8,982 bases of DNA from CAYYHA01 sp964471535 (lineage in GTDB: Bacteria; Myxococcota; Myxococcia; SLRQ01): assembly GCA_964471535.1 (NCBI GenBank), contig CAYYHA010000177.1, positions 1 to 8,982 of the forward strand, in the 5' to 3' direction. Below, piece after piece: positions 6,922 through 8,982 of the stretch. The position numbers and the translations under genes are program-made. Under the pieces are notes generated by a model. That model searched no databases. It was not told the DNA's origin and saw only the letters and a list, made by a program, of their open reading frames with translations. Within the stretch, counting starts at the first letter, position 1. Each line of letters starts with the position of its first letter.

Positions 6922-7365
6922 TCACGGGCGTTCTCCGCGACGCGAGATCTCCTCCGTGGCGCCGGCTGCCTCGTCCACCCCCCGCGCGAAGCGTTCGGCG
7001 TCGAGGATGGTCACGGCACGGTCTCCCAGCCGAGCGACCCTTCTGCCCGAGACCTCGTGCACCTCGAGGGGCCCAATCCCTTCCACCTGCTCTGCCGCCA
7101 CCGCCAGCGTACGATCGGGCAGGTCCAAGAGGAGGAGCAGGCGCGGAGAGGGAGGCGGGCGGCCCGTGCTCTGCGAAACAGCGTCGACCACGGTGAGGAT
7201 GCGTCCTCTATGGTTCGCCAGGCCCAGGATGCACGGCGGCACCTTGGGCACGCGTACCAGGAGATCGGCGGGAACCACCTCCCGAATCTGGTGGAGCGGG
7301 AAGGCGAAGACGAGTCCGCCGCTCTCGAAGCGAAGGTACTCGGCAGAGGCTTGGGGCTCGCTCAC
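6922..7365 (-). CDS. cheW: CheW-family coupling protein
   Basis: A 147-residue, single-domain CheW-like protein that would bridge the receptor to the P5 domain of CheA. Visible family features are the opening strand pair YLRFESGGLVFAFPL (10-24), IREVVPADLLVRVPKVPPCI around 27-46, and the central turn LGLANHRGRILTVVD (47-61), equivalent to the usual G-x-x-N-x-R-G-x-x-x-P-V-x-D pattern. The C-terminal tail of about 20 residues is charged and probably flexible. The start is a GTG at 7363-7365 that overlaps the mcp stop codon (GTGA), with GAGG 8 bases upstream. That overlap suggests translational coupling and a matched supply of receptor and coupling protein. Its stop lies 29 bases before the preferred cheY start. 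Assignment rests on the domain and on its position between a receptor and cheY-cheA. Confidence 0.93.
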   Translation of the reverse strand: MSEPQASAEYLRFESGGLVFAFPLHQIREVVPADLLVRVPKVPPCILGLANHRGRILTVVDAVSQSTGRPPPSPRLLLLLDLPDRTLAVAAEQVEGIGPLEVHEVSGRRVARLGDRAVTILDAERFARGVDEAAGATEEISRRGERP

Positions 7366-8591
7366 GTGCGAAACCTCGCGATCACCGCCTGCAGCTCCTT
7401 GGACAGGGAGAGCAGCTCCTGTGCCGAGGCGGCCATGCGCTCCATGGCCTGGATCTGTTCCGCCACCACCTGTCGCACTTCCTCGGTGGACTTGGCGTTG
7501 TCCCGAGCCACAGCCGAGATGTTGTCGGTCGCCCGCACCATCTCCTCACTGCCCTGGATCTGATCCTTGGCCGCCTTGGTGATGTGGTCGACCTTCTCTG
7601 CTCCCTCCATGGCCTGTCTGGCGATGCCTTGCAGGTTCTTGATGATGCTCTCGAGGTCCTCGCGACCTTCCCGCAGCTCATCGGTGGCCTCCCGCATCGC
7701 CCCCACCACCATGGCCGCATCCTTGTTGATGTCCTCGGCCAGCCGCGAGACCTGATCCGCAGAGCGTCCCGCCTGCTCCGCCAGTTTCCGCACCTCCTCG
7801 GCGACCACCGCGAAGCCGCGCCCATACTCCCCCGCCCGCGCCGCCTCGATGGTCGCGTTCAGGGCTAGGAGGTTGGTCTGCTGAGCAACACCGGCGATCA
7901 CCGAAACCACCTTGTCGATCTGCTGGGTCTTGTTCCCGAACTCGATCACCATGTCCGAGGCCTTTTCGATCCGCGCGAAGACGGTGGTCAGGCGTTCGCC
8001 AGCCAGACTCGCGGCGCGGCCCCCCACCTGCGCCGCCGTCGAGGTCTCGGTGGAGCTTCGTGCGGCATCCTCGGCGCTGCGTGCCGTGCGCTCGATGGAC
8101 TGCGCCATCTGTGTGATGAGCAGACTGGTGCGCTCCACCAGCTCGCTCTGCAGCGCCACGCCCTCGGCGATGCGCTCCATGCTCCTAGAAACCGACACGG
8201 AGGAGGCGTTGACCCCTTCGGCCGACGCCTGCAACTCACCCGCCGCGTCGCTCACCGAGGCCGCCGTCCGTTGGATGTGTCCGACGAGCTCCTTCAGGTT
8301 CGCCTGCATGTTGCGGATCGACTCGGTCAGCTCGTCGATCTCCGGCGCGCCGATGGCGTGGACCGAGGGAATGGGCTTGGAGAGATCCCCGCGGGAGATC
8401 TCCTGCGCACTCCGGTTGATCTCCCGCGCGCGCTCCCGAAAGCGCTGGTAGAGTCGAGCGAAGACCAACGAGAAGACCAGGGCCATGGCGCTCGCGACGA
8501 TGGCGCCGGTCCGATCGAAGAAATAGGTCAGAGCGATCGGAGCCGTAAATACGACCAGCGCCGAGGCTAGGCTCACCAGGTAGTCTGTCAC
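7362..8591 (-). CDS. Methyl-accepting chemotaxis protein without periplasmic domain
   Basis: A 409-residue chemoreceptor. Two hydrophobic segments at about 5-24 and 29-47 are separated by only a few residues (FDRTG), so the protein should form a tight membrane hairpin with no external ligand-binding domain. A HAMP-like segment follows (about 48-105, with REINRSAQEISRGDLSKPIP). A long helical signalling domain then runs to the C-terminus. Its hairpin tip is canonical: GVAQQTNLLALNATIEAARA (234-253), then GEYGRGFAVVAEEVRKLAEQ (254-273), the CheA/CheW contact region. The tail ends ARFRT, so there is no NWETF-type tether for CheR/CheB. Input may come from the membrane, the HAMP region or a partner protein. 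The start is a GTG at 8589-8591 with no evident Shine-Dalgarno sequence. This is the first gene of the minus-strand series and overlaps cheW by four bases. Confidence 0.94.
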   Translation of the reverse strand: MTDYLVSLASALVVFTAPIALTYFFDRTGAIVASAMALVFSLVFARLYQRFRERAREINRSAQEISRGDLSKPIPSVHAIGAPEIDELTESIRNMQANLKELVGHIQRTAASVSDAAGELQASAEGVNASSVSVSRSMERIAEGVALQSELVERTSLLITQMAQSIERTARSAEDAARSSTETSTAAQVGGRAASLAGERLTTVFARIEKASDMVIEFGNKTQQIDKVVSVIAGVAQQTNLLALNATIEAARAGEYGRGFAVVAEEVRKLAEQAGRSADQVSRLAEDINKDAAMVVGAMREATDELREGREDLESIIKNLQGIARQAMEGAEKVDHITKAAKDQIQGSEEMVRATDNISAVARDNAKSTEEVRQVVAEQIQAMERMAASAQELLSLSKELQAVIARFRT

Positions 8592-8602
8592 TGGCTGCTC
8601 AT
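8588..8602 (-). other. Possible four-codon leader ORF overlapping the mcp start
   Basis: ATG at 8600-8602 opens a reading frame of Met-Ser-Ser-Gln and then TGA. This TGA overlaps the mcp GTG start as GTGA, the same arrangement seen at mcp-cheW and larB-larC. The mcp gene has no clear Shine-Dalgarno sequence of its own. Such a short frame can easily arise by chance, so translation of it is speculative. Confidence 0.2.
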
Positions 8603-8660
8603 GCTAACCCCGGACCGACTCCCGGTCGAGAAGACCCCAACGCCCAAGGAGAGATGCACC
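8592..8660. promoter_or_regulatory. Divergent intergenic region between the mcp gene and the plus-strand gene
   Basis: These 69 bases separate two divergently oriented genes, so they should hold promoters for both, unless the promoters overlap coding sequence. I cannot identify reliable -35/-10 elements. A small dyad is visible: GACCG (8613-8617) and CGGTC (8623-8627) around a 5-base centre, with an overlapping CGAC/GTCG pair at 8616-8619 and 8625-8628. It could be an operator half-site pair but is short enough to be chance. The AAGGAGA ribosome-binding site of the plus-strand gene is at 8646-8652. Confidence 0.4.
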
Positions 8661-8982
8661 GTGGCCTATCACCCCGACGCCCGCACCGTGCCCGCCCGGG
8701 CCCTTCTGCCCACGGGCTGGATCACCGCCACCTTTCGGCTCCCACTCCGGGGCCACTGGCCCGAGTACTTGAGTCACGAGCAGGCCTTCCTTGCCGTCAC
8801 CGACGTGGAGGTCGACGGCCGGCCGGAACCCATCCCCTATCTCTCCATCCGAAAAGACGCGATCTCCATCATCCTACCCACCGATGAAACGCGTTGGATC
8901 CTGCCTGCCTCACCAGGCCCCAAGACACCCCGACGCGTGCTCTGTTTCTTCGAGCGTGGCGCCGTGTCAGGGACCCTCCACA
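8661..8982 (+). CDS. Unrecognised conserved-looking protein (3' end outside window)
   Basis: A plus-strand frame opens at GTG 8661-8663 with a good AAGGAGA Shine-Dalgarno sequence 8 bases upstream, and stays open for 107 codons to the window edge. The protein reads VAYHPDARTVPARALLPTGW at its start (Val = initiator), then alternating hydrophobic strands (ITATFRLPLRG, QAFLAVTDVEVDG, AISIILPTDETRWILP, RVLCFFERGAVSGTLH). It has no signal peptide or membrane segment and looks like a small all-beta, soluble cytoplasmic protein. The phrase YLSHEQAFLAVTDVEV is reminiscent of short uncharacterised deltaproteobacterial proteins with an F-L-x-L-T-D-V motif, but I cannot name the family with confidence. 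A competing plus-strand frame at 8654-8887 has an Arg/Pro/His-rich composition typical of a shadow frame. Function unknown; its divergent position next to a chemosensory operon does not by itself imply a role there. Confidence 0.7.
   Translation, partial: MAYHPDARTVPARALLPTGWITATFRLPLRGHWPEYLSHEQAFLAVTDVEVDGRPEPIPYLSIRKDAISIILPTDETRWILPASPGPKTPRRVLCFFERGAVSGTLH

Noticed and set aside
5966..7582. 538-codon plus-strand open frame spanning cheA, cheY and cheW
   Set aside because: Ser/Arg/Pro-rich composition and no recognisable domain. It lies opposite three well-supported minus-strand genes; long antisense frames are common in GC-rich DNA.

Overview
The window is GC-rich, densely packed bacterial DNA. 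Eight genes lie on the minus strand and one partial gene on the plus strand. High GC, frequent GTG starts, a CheC-containing chemosensory cluster and large multi-domain regulators suggest a member of the Myxococcota or a related former deltaproteobacterium. This is an inference from style and gene content, not from a marker gene.

Read in the direction of transcription (right to left), the minus-strand genes are: a methyl-accepting chemotaxis protein without a periplasmic domain (7362-8591), cheW (6922-7365), cheY (6521-6892), cheA (4525-6480), cheC (3879-4499), larB (2999-3778), larC (1563-3002), and a response-regulator-like protein with receiver, GAF and two PAS domains that leaves the window at base 1. 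Spacing is tight: GTGA stop/start overlaps join mcp to cheW and larB to larC, gaps of 13 to 40 bases separate most other pairs, and the largest gap (about 100 bases, cheC to larB) shows no terminator. The simplest reading is one long operon.

The first five genes form a compact chemosensory pathway: receptor, coupling protein, kinase, diffusible response regulator and CheY-P phosphatase. No cheR, cheB or cheD is present here. The next two genes encode the first (LarB) and last (LarC) steps in making the nickel-pincer nucleotide cofactor of lactate racemase-type enzymes. The sulfur-transfer enzyme LarE and a LarA-type apoenzyme are not in the window. LarC carries a histidine-rich insert made from a 15-base tandem repeat.

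A 69-base gap (8592-8660) separates the mcp gene from a divergent plus-strand gene for an unrecognised protein that runs off the right edge.

Most notable points: chemotaxis and nickel-pincer cofactor genes sit together; CheC keeps only one intact phosphatase motif; the receiver at the left end has lost its acidic pair and lysine; and a hairpin lies between a displaced Shine-Dalgarno sequence and the cheA start.
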